Below are positions 15,825 to 24,395 of a DNA stretch of 44,682 bases, one piece after another; position 1 is the stretch's first letter; every line of letters starts with the position of its first letter. Below the pieces are notes generated by a model, which saw only the letters and a list, made by a program, of their open reading frames with translations, ran no database searches and was not told where the DNA came from. The DNA comes from a virus: positions 1-44,682 of the IMG/VR virus record IMGVR_UViG_3300010316_000015. One strand, written 5' to 3'. Position numbers and translations under genes: made by a program.

Positions 15825-15853
15825 AATATAGACGGAAGATATCATTATGTCAA
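15825..15853 (-). promoter_or_regulatory. early promoter
   Basis: Minus strand TTGACA (15848-15853), 17 nt, TATATT (15825-15830). Confidence 0.7.
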
Positions 15854-15867
15854 CTATCAATTTTATA

Positions 15868-16236
15868 TTATCGAATAATAATCCAGTCACGAATAGCTGA
15901 TGGATATTCGAATGGAACTGAATCTGTTACTTCATATTCGAAGTTGTTATGAATTTCCCATTCAGGATCATAATCAATTTCCCACCCGTGTGAAACTTTA
16001 TGATATTCGAAAGTTTCAAAATTCTCGGTGGTCACCATGAAATACTTCCTATAACCACAAGTATCAGCATCATTGACGAATTCGGCAGAACGAAAATATT
16101 CCAGAACCAATTCGCCCGTGGTTTTTGACTTTTTGATAATATAATCTTTATAGTCATCACGACTCAATAGTTCTTCAATCGTGCACCACTTGTTACCGCG
16201 ACAAGCATAAATTCGTGGATTGTAAAAATAAGTCAC
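15868..16236 (-). CDS. hypothetical protein (122 aa), GTG start
   Basis: GTG at 16234-16236 preceded by GGGAG at 8 nt; the longer frame would overlap the DUF2786 gene and is rejected. The product starts (M)TYFYNPRIYACRGNKWCTIE and is rich in Tyr, Phe and acidic residues. It begins 4 nt after the upstream stop, so it is co-transcribed. Function unknown. Confidence 0.65.
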   Translation of the reverse strand: MTYFYNPRIYACRGNKWCTIEELLSRDDYKDYIIKKSKTTGELVLEYFRSAEFVNDADTCGYRKYFMVTTENFETFEYHKVSHGWEIDYDPEWEIHNNFEYEVTDSVPFEYPSAIRDWIIIR

Positions 16237-16240
16237 AATC

Positions 16241-16972
16241 TTAGCTCCCAGAAATTGACGTGTTAAGATTGGCACGGCCACCAGCATTATGACCGGCTAC
16301 ATAAGAGTTATTATTATTCCCAGTCAAGTTAACGGTCGTATGTTTAAGTCTTGAAGCCACCGCCGTTTTGGAAAATTCCGCATTAACGATCTGCTTTTTC
16401 AAAACAACCAGAGAAGTACCAGTTGTTTCTTGTGGTGCCACTGGTTTCATTTCTTCCAACCGTTCAATGATGCGATCAATAAAGCCGCGCTGAAAGCTGG
16501 TCGAAGCCCGACGACGCCCACCCTGAAATTGATCGGCCATATGGTATGCACGGGTGTTTTTGAAAATATTGGTTTCCGTTTCCATCGTATTATTGATCAG
16601 GTGATAAAAGTATTCAACGATTTCCAAATCGGACTTGTGACCATAAAAACAGTAAGTCAAAACCTTTTTACCGTTCGACCGGGCACGACCCTTCCAATAC
16701 TTTGTATCAGTATAGAGAGAAAGAGCCGAAATAACCCACTGCATTGAGTCTGATGCGCCGCGACCAGTATGAATAACAAGAGTTTCACACACAGTTCCAC
16801 GAAGCGAAACTTCGTCCATGGTCAGATTATATTTGGCAAGCAATTCGCCAATCTTGCGCATGGCAGCAAGGGCTTCAGCTTCGGTGGCACCACGACTTTC
16901 AGTCTTAGCCATCAAGCCACTAATTTGGGTGGCGATCTTGGCACGCTGTTTAATGTTGATCGTGTTGGTCAT
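16241..16972 (-). CDS. DUF2786-containing protein (243 aa)
   Basis: Residues about 10-55 ('GLMAKTESRGATEAEALAAM' then 'KIGELLAKYNLTMDEVS') match DUF2786, a helical N-terminal domain of phage and bacterial proteins of unknown role. The middle (residues 80-160) is a mixed alpha/beta domain; the tail is Asn/Gly-rich and low in complexity. GGGAGAGCAC precedes the ATG, promoter at 16997-17025. Confidence 0.75.
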   Translation of the reverse strand: MTNTINIKQRAKIATQISGLMAKTESRGATEAEALAAMRKIGELLAKYNLTMDEVSLRGTVCETLVIHTGRGASDSMQWVISALSLYTDTKYWKGRARSNGKKVLTYCFYGHKSDLEIVEYFYHLINNTMETETNIFKNTRAYHMADQFQGGRRRASTSFQRGFIDRIIERLEEMKPVAPQETTGTSLVVLKKQIVNAEFSKTAVASRLKHTTVNLTGNNNNSYVAGHNAGGRANLNTSISGS

Positions 16973-16996
16973 TGTGCTCTCCCGTTGTTGATACTT

Positions 16997-17025
16997 TGTA
17001 TAAACGGGTGATCAATAGAAGTCAA
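16997..17025 (-). promoter_or_regulatory. early promoter
   Basis: Minus strand TTGACT (17020-17025), 17 nt, TATACA (16997-17002), facing the DUF2786 gene. Confidence 0.7.
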
Positions 17026-17028
17026 CTA

Positions 17029-17190
17029 TTAAATGAGACTCATTGCATATAATGACAGTATCATAACCGTCATATCTATTATCATATACTTATTAATATG
17101 CGGAATAACACGCTTTGTATTGTCTACAAGAAGCGTGGATGGGAATGCTAGAAGCCCAATCAAAAACACTGTTACAAAAAATAATTCCAT
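17029..17190 (-). CDS. small membrane protein, two TM segments (53 aa)
   Basis: The minus-strand frame starts MELFFVTVFLIGLLAFPSTL and ends in a second hydrophobic stretch (MIIDMTVMILSLYAMSLI). Two AGG tracts lie upstream of the ATG, and a CTAAATA late-like element lies near 17215. An overlapping plus-strand frame (17033-17221) is also hydrophobic but lacks a ribosome binding site. The minus-strand choice is likely, not certain. Confidence 0.5.
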   Translation of the reverse strand: MELFFVTVFLIGLLAFPSTLLVDNTKRVIPHINKYMIIDMTVMILSLYAMSLI

Positions 17191-17266
17191 ACCTTTTTAC
17201 CTTACCTATATAGGTATTTAGGGATAATCGAAATTTATTTGATCGTCCGTATACGGAGTAAATTGG

Positions 17267-17488
17267 TTATTCGTAGTAGAAATTGAATAAACCATGGAGT
17301 TCCATTGGTATCATAGGAGTGCTTGCTGTAGCCACAATGGAATTCAATCTATCATATTCGGATTCGGTTAATACCGTGTTGATTTGGTGCAAGGTATGCA
17401 AGAAATTATAATCCGAATCATCAACGGTGATGGCTACTGCTGGATGTTCACCAAGGCTATCATCAATGGTTATAACTATATTTTTCAT
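17267..17488 (-). CDS. hypothetical protein (73 aa), paralogue of 28283 gene
   Basis: ATG at 17486-17488 with AGGAAAAC upstream. The product starts MKNIVITIDDSLGEHPAVAI and ends 'MELHGLFNFYYE'. The gene at 28283 has the same plan: MKNVII start, '(T/S)xxEYxxxNS' in the middle and 'VDGLFLFYW' near the end. A small phage family of unknown role. Confidence 0.65.
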   Translation of the reverse strand: MKNIVITIDDSLGEHPAVAITVDDSDYNFLHTLHQINTVLTESEYDRLNSIVATASTPMIPMELHGLFNFYYE

Positions 17489-17512
17489 GATGTTTTCCTC
17501 AAATGAAAGAAG

Positions 17513-17588
17513 TGGCTTGGGTGGAGGGTCACGATCCCCCGACATCTTCGTTAACAGCGAAGCGCTCTACCAACTGAGCTACACCCAA
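17513..17588 (-). tRNA. tRNA-Asn(GTT), copy 1
   Basis: Acceptor TTGGGTG/CACCCAA, anticodon loop CTGTTAA (GTT), discriminator G, encoded CCA. The T-loop reads ATCGTGA instead of TTCGANT, which is unusual. Confidence 0.9.
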
Positions 17589-17596
17589 ACAATGAT

Positions 17597-17673
17597 TGGC
17601 TCCCCGCGTAGGATTCGAACCTACAGCATTCAGGTTAACAGCCTGACTCCAGTGCCTTTCTGGACCGCGAGGA
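17597..17673 (-). tRNA. tRNA-Asn(GTT), copy 2
   Basis: Acceptor TCCTCGC/GCGGGGA, anticodon loop CTGTTAA (GTT), T-loop TTCGAAT, discriminator G, encoded CCA. The body differs strongly from copy 1, so this is not a recent duplication. Positions 8-9 read GG instead of TA. Confidence 0.85.
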
Positions 17674-17682
17674 ATAAATCAA

Positions 17683-17768
17683 TGGTCCGTGGGTGTAGAA
17701 TTGAACTACTCCCCCGAAGAGCGAGGTTTTACAGACCTCTTGCCAGAACCACCGGCTTTACCCACGGA
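17683..17768 (-). tRNA. tRNA-Tyr(GTA)
   Basis: Class II tRNA with long variable arm (GCTCTTCGGGGGA), acceptor TCCGTGG, anticodon loop CTGTAAA (GTA), encoded CCA. Confidence 0.95.
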
Positions 17769-17815
17769 TAGGATTGATATATTAAAATGTTATGTGAGAA
17801 ATTCTATATAAACCC

Positions 17816-17977
17816 TTACGGGTTATATCGCCCGGTGACATATGCTGCGGCTGATTTGATACCAGCCCATACGTTCTTGGCAGTACCGGTCACAACAGCG
17901 CGAGAAGTCGGATTCATACCGGCAGCGAAGGCTACAGCCATCATTGCTGCTTCATCGATAAAACCAAAAATGAACAT
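17816..17977 (-). CDS. small Ala-rich protein (53 aa)
   Basis: The minus-strand frame starts MFIFGFIDEAAMMAVAFAAG and ends YVTGRYNP. AGGAAC lies upstream and a promoter (18029-18057) drives it; the tRNAs downstream are probably in the same transcript. An amphipathic or membrane-active helix is likely. The overlapping forward frame has no signals. Confidence 0.6.
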   Translation of the reverse strand: MFIFGFIDEAAMMAVAFAAGMNPTSRAVVTGTAKNVWAGIKSAAAYVTGRYNP

Positions 17978-18028
17978 CTCTACGTTCCTTATACAAGACC
18001 GCTAACCGGCTTTGTGACTGTACGAACA

Positions 18029-18057
18029 TATTTACACGGGAAAATCACCCTTGTCAA
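18029..18057 (-). promoter_or_regulatory. early promoter of small gene and tRNA-Tyr/Asn/Asn
   Basis: Minus strand TTGACA (18052-18057), 17 nt, TAAATA (18029-18034). It abuts the plus-strand late element at 18067. Confidence 0.65.
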
Positions 18058-18066
18058 CCGTTAACT

Positions 18067-18074
18067 GATAAATA
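18067..18074 (+). promoter_or_regulatory. T4-type late promoter (GATAAATA)
   Basis: GATAAATA lies 25 nt before the ATG at 18099, with a TGGAAACC ribosome binding site between. Confidence 0.5.
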
Positions 18075-18098
18075 ATTTCAACAACTGGAAACCATCAC

Positions 18099-18983
18099 AT
18101 GGATAAGACCAAGATCACCATTCAAACCATTCTAGAAGCACCAGTTGCTGGACACGAAAACATCGGCGATTTCGATAAGTCATCCAGTTTCAGAAAGCCC
18201 ATAGATCGCAAACTTGTTTCTGATCCAGCGATGGTCAAACGAGTTGCTAATGCGTTCAAGGCTGTGAACCAAGACGTATATTTCTATTTTGTGAATTCAC
18301 CCAAGGCTAATCAACATACAGAAGTGGGCGAAGTGTCGCTTGAATGGGTTCAGAAAAACCTAGACGAAGAACTGTATGATAAATTATCAGCAGACATGAA
18401 TAAGGAATGGGCCGACTCAAACGGGTTATTCATTGTGTTCACTAATAACAAGGGTTCCGAATGGCGACCAATGACACCATGGATCATGGCACACCGAGTT
18501 GGACATGCTTTATCCAGATATCGAAATGGTGCTGGTTTACAATATCAATTTCTAGAATATACAGAATTGGTAGAAATGATAGGAAGAATGGCTGTTGACC
18601 TTCTTGATGCTGGTTACGATATTGATTTTGATCCATCATCAATAAAATCATTTGATAGATCAAAAAGACGACATCAACTTATATTCAAAGGATTCTGTCA
18701 GCAGCACATGACATTTAAGTCAGCACGTGACAGAAAGGTCAGAGATTATTTTGAAATATTCAATGAACTCATTGCCCAAAAGATGATTACTGATAGCACA
18801 CCGATCAAAACGGTTCCAGAACCATTCAAAGTTGGTAACACTATATACAATCCGAAAATGAATATATCAGATAGCGACCTTGATGATTTCAGACAATTAT
18901 CGGAAATGTATGCACGTGATATTAGTGATTACGCGATTGAGGGATTATTAAGTTCTGCAATTGGTAAAATTCTCGTGATGTAA
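18099..18983 (+). CDS. putative capsid-targeted protein with HRxxH motif (294 aa)
   Basis: Leader MDKTKITIQTILE ends in I-L-E followed by A-P, fitting a capsid-targeting peptide. The middle has 'PMTPWIMAHRVGHALSRYRN'; HRVGH resembles a degenerate metallopeptidase HExxH (the Glu is replaced by Arg-Val), so zinc binding is uncertain. The remainder is helical. It converges with the 669-aa gene with no gap. Late promoter upstream. The function is not recognised. Confidence 0.65.
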   Translation: MDKTKITIQTILEAPVAGHENIGDFDKSSSFRKPIDRKLVSDPAMVKRVANAFKAVNQDVYFYFVNSPKANQHTEVGEVSLEWVQKNLDEELYDKLSADMNKEWADSNGLFIVFTNNKGSEWRPMTPWIMAHRVGHALSRYRNGAGLQYQFLEYTELVEMIGRMAVDLLDAGYDIDFDPSSIKSFDRSKRRHQLIFKGFCQQHMTFKSARDRKVRDYFEIFNELIAQKMITDSTPIKTVPEPFKVGNTIYNPKMNISDSDLDDFRQLSEMYARDISDYAIEGLLSSAIGKILVM

Positions 18984-20993
18984 TTATTTCTTATCACGCT
19001 TGTCTTTCGGGTGTGGTTTACCTTCCAGCGTTTGGTGCAAATCATATATCGTGTGTTCCAACCAGTCTTTGCCCATCTTTGATAAATCAAATTCACCAGA
19101 GAATATGTATTTGGTATATGCCGTAAGATAATGAGTATCAGCTTCGGGCCAATCTTCGACACCAAAGTGATTTGGAGCTTCACCAGAGTGTTCTAAGGAA
19201 GAATCAAGCGCATGACGTAACCAATCATCTTCACTCCACTCTTCGGGCAATTCACTATCACCGGAATTTTCCCCCAGAACGAGTTCATCACCAATAGGCA
19301 AGGTGCGGCGTGTTAAGGTAACAAAGGGCATAGAATCACCGTAATAATAGTTGTATAAAATACTATTAATGACTTCTTCCAACATGTTAACAGTAAATTT
19401 ATCGAATGAATCTTTTGATAGATCAAATCCCTCTACAACAAGTATATCAGCAATGGTTGCAATATTATTTAAGAATGTCTTTGATTTATTAATGAAATCG
19501 AATTCCATTTGATCTGGATTTATATCACTAGTTCTAATCTTATCAAAAATTGCTTTTTTAATTCTTACATCATTACTCTTAAAAATTTCACTAAGAACAG
19601 TGGTCAAGTATTCTTTCTTGGAAAAAAGCTGGATTTCTTCTAGTTCTTCAATAACTTCATCTATATCATAGTTCTCATTGAAGATACGTTTGATAAATTC
19701 GTATAACCATTCAAGATGAGGTTTTTTAAAACCTTTGTTAATACCATTTTTTACAAAGTTGTCCATATCAGTCATCAAATATTGTATATCACGTACTGTG
19801 TTACCAGTATCAATAAGCATGAAGTGTTCATTGATTTCATGGACATTATAGATACCCATACTATGGATGTGATTTAATAGAGCTTGAGGACTACCCGGAA
19901 CATTCTCCATCCACGCTTCAAGTGGACTCATTAAGGTGGGTTTAGCATCAAGTAATTTTTTCTTATCATTATAATCAAGATCATTTAGACTGAAATTATT
20001 TTCGGGCATATATCCACCACCCTGAATACCGTGGATTATATCTTTCTTTAATAAATCAATAATGTATGGATGATATCGTTCAGCTGGTTTTTCATTACCA
20101 CGACCCTTCATCTCCGTAATGTAGCCGTCACTTTTTAAAATAAAGGTCAAATGTGGTTCCCAATATTTTTGACCACCAGCAACATGAAGCGTTCTAAAGC
20201 TTAGAATATTATCATCGGTGTGTGATCTAGGGGAATTACCACAATGGCCCATGGCATCAGCCTCATCACTACACGATGCTCTATCTAGGCGAACCCACGC
20301 TTTGGTTTTCTTATCATACCACGCAATGACTTCCGTATCATCTTCATCGTGTTCAATATATCTACTGAATCTATCCCGATATTCTTTCTCTAATGTATCA
20401 AGCTCTTGTATTATCGTATACAACGATTGATTATGAAACACCATACGGTCAATAGAGTGAATACCTTGACTGAAATAGTGTTCAAATTCAGTCACTAACC
20501 TTTTAGTACGTGACCAACCTGCAACCCATAATTCACCAAGAGTATCTACCAAATCGACACGGCTTCGACCATTCAGCTTGCTTACGAATTTGTATTCTTT
20601 GATAATAAGCGAATACCAATCAATTGTTTCATCAACACCAGACGGAAGCTGTGCACCATCGGGTACGGAATGAGATATACTACCGTGAATGACTTTAAGT
20701 GGCATTATAACATTTGTAAGTTTACAAATTCGAACAGCCCACGTAACTCTGTCTTCTTTATCATTTAAAACTTTTCTAAATAACGGCACAGTAGCGGCAT
20801 ACTCCGTACAGGATTTCTGAATAACAGTGTCAACTTCAGCTAGAAGCCGTTGAACATCTTGTTCCGGTACTCTTTTCATAGCACCAGATGCTTCAATTAT
20901 TCTCTGAGTAGATGCACGAATGGATTGAACATCCATCCCCTGTGACATCTGCTTCACATCTGCTTTTTCAAAGAGTTGATTTAAAAATGACAT
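18984..20993 (-). CDS. putative capsid-targeted large protein, PcfJ-like GHCG motif (669 aa)
   Basis: Leader MSFLNQLFE followed by a helical N-terminal half. Residues about 235-345 contain 'ASCSDEADAMGHCGNSPRSH', 'PHLTFILKSDGYITEMKGRG' and 'GGGYMPENNFSLNDL'. The 'MGHC' followed by 'ILSFR' resembles the 'M.HCVG..Y' core of PcfJ-type proteins, of unknown biochemical role. The C-terminal 300 aa are acidic and helical. The start overlaps the neck gene stop (TAATG). Packaging in the head is inferred from the leader and from the late structural neighbour. Confidence 0.6.
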   Translation of the reverse strand: MSFLNQLFEKADVKQMSQGMDVQSIRASTQRIIEASGAMKRVPEQDVQRLLAEVDTVIQKSCTEYAATVPLFRKVLNDKEDRVTWAVRICKLTNVIMPLKVIHGSISHSVPDGAQLPSGVDETIDWYSLIIKEYKFVSKLNGRSRVDLVDTLGELWVAGWSRTKRLVTEFEHYFSQGIHSIDRMVFHNQSLYTIIQELDTLEKEYRDRFSRYIEHDEDDTEVIAWYDKKTKAWVRLDRASCSDEADAMGHCGNSPRSHTDDNILSFRTLHVAGGQKYWEPHLTFILKSDGYITEMKGRGNEKPAERYHPYIIDLLKKDIIHGIQGGGYMPENNFSLNDLDYNDKKKLLDAKPTLMSPLEAWMENVPGSPQALLNHIHSMGIYNVHEINEHFMLIDTGNTVRDIQYLMTDMDNFVKNGINKGFKKPHLEWLYEFIKRIFNENYDIDEVIEELEEIQLFSKKEYLTTVLSEIFKSNDVRIKKAIFDKIRTSDINPDQMEFDFINKSKTFLNNIATIADILVVEGFDLSKDSFDKFTVNMLEEVINSILYNYYYGDSMPFVTLTRRTLPIGDELVLGENSGDSELPEEWSEDDWLRHALDSSLEHSGEAPNHFGVEDWPEADTHYLTAYTKYIFSGEFDLSKMGKDWLEHTIYDLHQTLEGKPHPKDKRDKK

Positions 20994-21805
20994 TAATCAG
21001 CAGTCCTAATAATAAAACCATCAATCAAATCTTGTGAAGACCAATCTGATGTTTCTAAAGCTTTGTCTTGTTCACGAATATTGAAATGGATTTCCTCAAT
21101 TATTTGAGCATTGTAAACTTTGGCTGGTGGACTGATGTTCACCACTGTAGAGAATTCCATATTAACAATATGATAGTCATCATTGCCACCACCACCACCA
21201 ATGTCTTTGACACTCTTGGTGAAATCAAACGAACCAGCGAATTTCAGGGTGGTCAAATAGGTCCAATCAAGGGGCGAATTGGATAATTGAATATCCAACT
21301 CATCATTGAACTGTTGTCCTAACTGTTCGGTGACTTGAAACACTTCATCCATATTAGATGCCCATAATGATAATCTAATGTTAAGATCGTATGGTACAGG
21401 CATGTAGCGTTCCACCTGCTTGATATCATGAGTTCCACCGGCCCCTGATGTATTTGTACTCATATCGCCCTCAGAGACGCCCTGTGGTAATCTTTCTCTA
21501 TATGTAACAACTTCACTATGGCTTGGTGCTCGTCTGGATTCAGGCTTTTGTTTCAAACCTGTTACTTCCAATGAGAAAACCGGCACGGATAAAACTGTAT
21601 TCATCTGACCACCGGATAGATAATGGCTGACAACTCGATCCTGTGAAGCCATCACCAACGGGATATCTCTAAATCTAGGCAAACCATCTTTCTGTTTACC
21701 GGACATAACTTGGTAACCGGCAAAGCAAGCACCGATTTGCACAAGGTATCGTTTTAGTTGAGCATCGTAAAAGAATGGTTTTCTCTTGATGATGAATTCT
21801 TTCAT
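20993..21805 (-). CDS. neck protein (gp14-like, 270 aa)
   Basis: The signature blocks of the T4-type neck protein family appear in order: a KRYLVQIGACFAGYQV-like start, 'DIPLVMASQDRVV', 'VERYMPVPYDLNIRLSLWAS', 'LGQQFNDELDIQLSNSPLDW' and 'FSTVVNISPPAKVYNAQIIE'. gp14 joins the filled head to the tail. T4 gp14 is 256 aa, so the length fits. It lies downstream of a small tail-type gene and is coupled to the 669-aa protein. Confidence 0.85.
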   Translation of the reverse strand: MKEFIIKRKPFFYDAQLKRYLVQIGACFAGYQVMSGKQKDGLPRFRDIPLVMASQDRVVSHYLSGGQMNTVLSVPVFSLEVTGLKQKPESRRAPSHSEVVTYRERLPQGVSEGDMSTNTSGAGGTHDIKQVERYMPVPYDLNIRLSLWASNMDEVFQVTEQLGQQFNDELDIQLSNSPLDWTYLTTLKFAGSFDFTKSVKDIGGGGGNDDYHIVNMEFSTVVNISPPAKVYNAQIIEEIHFNIREQDKALETSDWSSQDLIDGFIIRTAD

Positions 21806-21813
21806 GATCTATC

Positions 21814-22140
21814 CTATGAAATTCTGTGATCGATATTGAATTTGAAAAGTATATTCTCAACACCAGCAGTCGTTTTATATCTGAATACGCGCTTACCGTT
21901 GAAGTGTGAAATATCGAAAGACACATTCAAAGAGCTACCGCTTGGAACAATGGTCCACTCATGATCGTTCTGAACAGCAACGCCATTATCATTGATGTCT
22001 ATTTCACCAATCTGCTGAACGGTTCCGCGAGTAGCAGTATAATAGAACATAAATTTCTTATACCCACCAAGATCACTATCGAGAAGAGGATGAACTGTTG
22101 CCCATTCAGTTGAGGGTGTAAGTGTCACGGATGTTGTCAT
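21814..22140 (-). CDS. small virion protein, domain shared with 909-aa protein (108 aa)
   Basis: The product starts MTTSVTLTPSTEWATVHPLL and contains 'FYYTATRGTVQQIGEIDIND' and 'FRYKTTAGV'. The same plan ('YYVITRGANQEAGEIIINDN', 'RKLKYTMTAG') forms the C-terminus of the 909-aa protein at 40771-43500. Probably a beta-sandwich structural or binding domain. Late-type element CATAAATA upstream. Confidence 0.7.
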   Translation of the reverse strand: MTTSVTLTPSTEWATVHPLLDSDLGGYKKFMFYYTATRGTVQQIGEIDINDNGVAVQNDHEWTIVPSGSSLNVSFDISHFNGKRVFRYKTTAGVENILFKFNIDHRIS

Positions 22141-22142
22141 AT

Positions 22143-22176
22143 TATAAATACCTGAACTGGATTAATAGTATTTATG
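22143..22176. promoter_or_regulatory. divergent late promoters
   Basis: TATAAATA (22143-22150, plus) faces the gene at 22174; CATAAATA on the minus strand (22169-22176) faces the gene starting at 22140. The two elements are only 18 bp apart. Confidence 0.6.
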
Positions 22177-22491
22177 AGCTTTAGTTATCTTTATGCAATT
22201 GGACCGAATGACAATGGTCCTATAAAAATAGGGTTTTCAAAAAATCCTATCCAACGAATCAAAACACTACAGACGGCTCACCCATCCCCGCTTGTTATTC
22301 ATAAGATGGTGGCGTTCGAGACAGACAAAATAAGACTGGTTGAAAAATCAATCCATCAATCCCTGTCATACAAAAAGAAAAAAGGGGAATGGTTCAATAT
22401 AACACCAGAGGAAGCCATAGACTTCATCGAACATACTAGAATCACACACGAAAATGTATCAACCGGTGTATTAAAGATATTGACCAGTTAG
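22174..22491 (+). CDS. GIY-YIG-like (T5orf172-type) protein (105 aa)
   Basis: 'YLYAIGPNDNGPIKIGFSKN' followed by 'RIKTLQTAHPSPLVI' matches the T5orf172/MUG113 branch of the GIY-YIG fold, with Y-L-Y-A-I for the first strand and K-I-G-x-S for the second. The full domain is about 90 aa, so this is the isolated domain. Nuclease or nucleic-acid-binding activity is expected from the family. Late promoter TATAAATA lies upstream. Confidence 0.75.
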   Translation: MSFSYLYAIGPNDNGPIKIGFSKNPIQRIKTLQTAHPSPLVIHKMVAFETDKIRLVEKSIHQSLSYKKKKGEWFNITPEEAIDFIEHTRITHENVSTGVLKILTS

Positions 22492-22513
22492 AATAATATT
22501 GATACGATGCAAT

Positions 22514-22843
22514 ATGAAAACTTTTTATCGTATTCGCCCCGGCAATATCATATATTCAATGATAGTTACATCGGTGGTGTGGCTTTTTATCGGTATCATG
22601 GCAACGCTATGGTTTCCAATGGCGACCATAAATGCACATGAAGAATATATGGAACAACCAGTTGTAATGGTTACGTTCAATTATTTCGAAACCAATCGTA
22701 ATGGGATGTACACAATTTCAAGCGAGAATATGAGTTTGAGAGAATGTATTGAACGTTCGAACCTTCAATCGGTAACCGATGTTACAGAAGGTGGATCAAT
22801 ACACGTGAGAGCTAGAACATGTCGAATGAACCCCTCGTTATAA
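22514..22843 (+). CDS. membrane-anchored protein (109 aa)
   Basis: The product starts MKTFYRIRPGNIIYSMIVTS and has one transmembrane helix (residues about 13-38), followed by a beta-rich domain with two cysteines, presumably outside the inner membrane. The ribosome binding site is weak. It overlaps the next gene by 25 bases. Possibly a membrane protein acting on superinfection or lysis; unproven. Confidence 0.6.
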   Translation: MKTFYRIRPGNIIYSMIVTSVVWLFIGIMATLWFPMATINAHEEYMEQPVVMVTFNYFETNRNGMYTISSENMSLRECIERSNLQSVTDVTEGGSIHVRARTCRMNPSL

Positions 22844-23361
22844 ACGCCATTGAGTTACTTACCGCTTATAAAAAAAGTGACCGGCGAGTTGAATTTTATT
22901 CTTATACTCCATCTGGTATTAGAAAGCCTGAACTATTCTTCATCACTAAGATATTGGAAAACGGTTCAGTTACTATAGCAAACGACAGTCAATCGAATAT
23001 TGTTAATTTCAACAATCTGATTCCCATGTTTGGTGTTGGCATCTCGCATACACATAACCCACTGGGTGAAAATTCAAACGTGTCCTTCGTTAAGAACCCA
23101 CCCGTTGAAAGGATGTTGGAGTTAACGATACCGTCGCTTTTCTCTCAAGGAAGCAAACAGGTACACGATACATTGTTTCAATTGAGGAAACTGTTTGGTA
23201 AAAACACGTTCATGATTTTACACGCACCATTGATAACCGGTATCAAAGATTCGAAAACATGGACTTATATGTTTGAAACATCGGCTCATTGCTTGAATGC
23301 TAGAATGTTTTTACAGCACAATATGAACAAAGGCGATATTGATATCAAAATATTGAATTAA
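22819..23361 (+). CDS. hypothetical protein (180 aa)
   Basis: The product starts MSNEPLVINAIELLTAYKKS. GAGAG lies about 9 nt before the ATG. Mixed alpha/beta with a stretch 'GVGISHTHNPLGENSNVSFV'. No recognised domain. It converges with the 104-aa gene at 23358. Confidence 0.65.
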   Translation: MSNEPLVINAIELLTAYKKSDRRVEFYSYTPSGIRKPELFFITKILENGSVTIANDSQSNIVNFNNLIPMFGVGISHTHNPLGENSNVSFVKNPPVERMLELTIPSLFSQGSKQVHDTLFQLRKLFGKNTFMILHAPLITGIKDSKTWTYMFETSAHCLNARMFLQHNMNKGDIDIKILN

Positions 23362-23672
23362 CCAATTACAATATCTTCAATATCACTCTTTTTGATGTGA
23401 ACCAACTTCAATACGCCCTTGGCTTTTCCACGCCAGTAGCCTTGTGCGTGTAGGTTCATCAACGCATAATACAAATAGTCACCAACGATGATATCAGGAC
23501 GATTGATACCTATTCCGAATGATTCTGGATTATATTCTTTCGAGACGGAACCAACAGATTGTTCTGATCCACGGCGAGTGATCCAGAAATTCGCTTCAGG
23601 AAATTCTGTGGCTACCTGACACAAATCCTTAAGGCGATATTGTTCGCCTTCGTATAGATCATTGACTTTCAT
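23358..23672 (-). CDS. putative capsid-targeted protein, unknown (104 aa)
   Basis: Leader MKVNDLYE fits (L/I)xE with expected cleavage after L-Y-E. The rest is a small mixed domain with 'EANFWITRRGSEQSVGSVSK'. It overlaps the kinase-like gene by 14 bases, so the two are one unit. Confidence 0.65.
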   Translation of the reverse strand: MKVNDLYEGEQYRLKDLCQVATEFPEANFWITRRGSEQSVGSVSKEYNPESFGIGINRPDIIVGDYLYYALMNLHAQGYWRGKAKGVLKLVHIKKSDIEDIVIG

Positions 23673-24390
23673 CGTCTAACCCTTGTTCTAATTCAGGGTT
23701 CATATAAATGATTTCGATATCTGATAGATCATCATCAATACCTTCGTTCAGTTTATGAAGGTCATTCAAATCATATGATATAGGATCAGTGATGACCAGT
23801 GTGTTGCCACGCTTCATTATATTATCTCCATGGGCATCAAAACCCACTCTTACTCCACCGGCCTTCACACCGAACACATTAACGTGTCTGCCTAGTCTAA
23901 CACTCTTTGACCATTCTTCAACCATTTCATAAACAGCCATGAATGAAGCATTGCTTTGAATGAACTTATTAACAGCGGGAGTAAAGTTTTGTTCCCATAA
24001 GTTCTCAACGGTTTTATATGTTTTCTTGTCCAGTGGAGTTAGTTCTTCCATGATGGTCACAGTGTTCTTGGTCTTAGCATATCGAAATGACAAATAATAT
24101 TCTGGGACATGTGGGGATTTAATGGTGTTCGAATATTTCACCCATTGTTCATAACCCGGATCAATTCGATGTGTAACACGGATGATATAACCGTTTGACC
24201 GGTACACCATCGCAAACTTGCTTTCATCTGAAATCAAAACGGCATCTGATAATGCTGATTGAATCCATTCATCCAGTTTCGACATCCTGCGATAATCAGA
24301 AAGCCCGGAATAATCAGGCAGCTTCTTCAACCGCTTTGCGATGTTTTTTGGTTCTTTACCAATCCGTTCGAATAGATGTTGAATTTTCAT
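23659..24390 (-). CDS. capsid-targeted protein kinase-like protein (243 aa)
   Basis: Leader MKIQHLFE (cut expected after LFE). Then kinase-fold landmarks in order: 'FAMVYRSNGYIIRVTHR' (glycine-strand/Lys region), 'KNTVTIMEELTPLDKK' (hinge), 'FDAHGDNIMKRGNTLVITDP' (catalytic loop H-G-D-N and metal-binding D-P). This resembles aminoglycoside-phosphotransferase-type small kinases. T7 Gp0.7 shows that phage kinases can act on host proteins; packaging one in the head would be a novel route. Substrate unknown. No Shine-Dalgarno precedes the ATG; a late element lies 5 nt upstream. Confidence 0.65.
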   Translation of the reverse strand: MKIQHLFERIGKEPKNIAKRLKKLPDYSGLSDYRRMSKLDEWIQSALSDAVLISDESKFAMVYRSNGYIIRVTHRIDPGYEQWVKYSNTIKSPHVPEYYLSFRYAKTKNTVTIMEELTPLDKKTYKTVENLWEQNFTPAVNKFIQSNASFMAVYEMVEEWSKSVRLGRHVNVFGVKAGGVRVGFDAHGDNIMKRGNTLVITDPISYDLNDLHKLNEGIDDDLSDIEIIYMNPELEQGLDDESQ

Positions 24391-24395
24391 ATAGA

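Noticed and set aside
14855-15952. 365-aa plus-strand ORF
   Set aside because: Antisense of the 308-aa minus-strand gene, which has an RBS and a clear promoter; the forward product lacks both.
17033-17221. 62-aa hydrophobic plus-strand ORF
   Set aside because: No RBS; the minus-strand frame 17029-17190 has better signals, though both are hydrophobic.
17787-18005. 72-aa plus-strand ORF
   Set aside because: Antisense of the 53-aa minus-strand gene with promoter and RBS.
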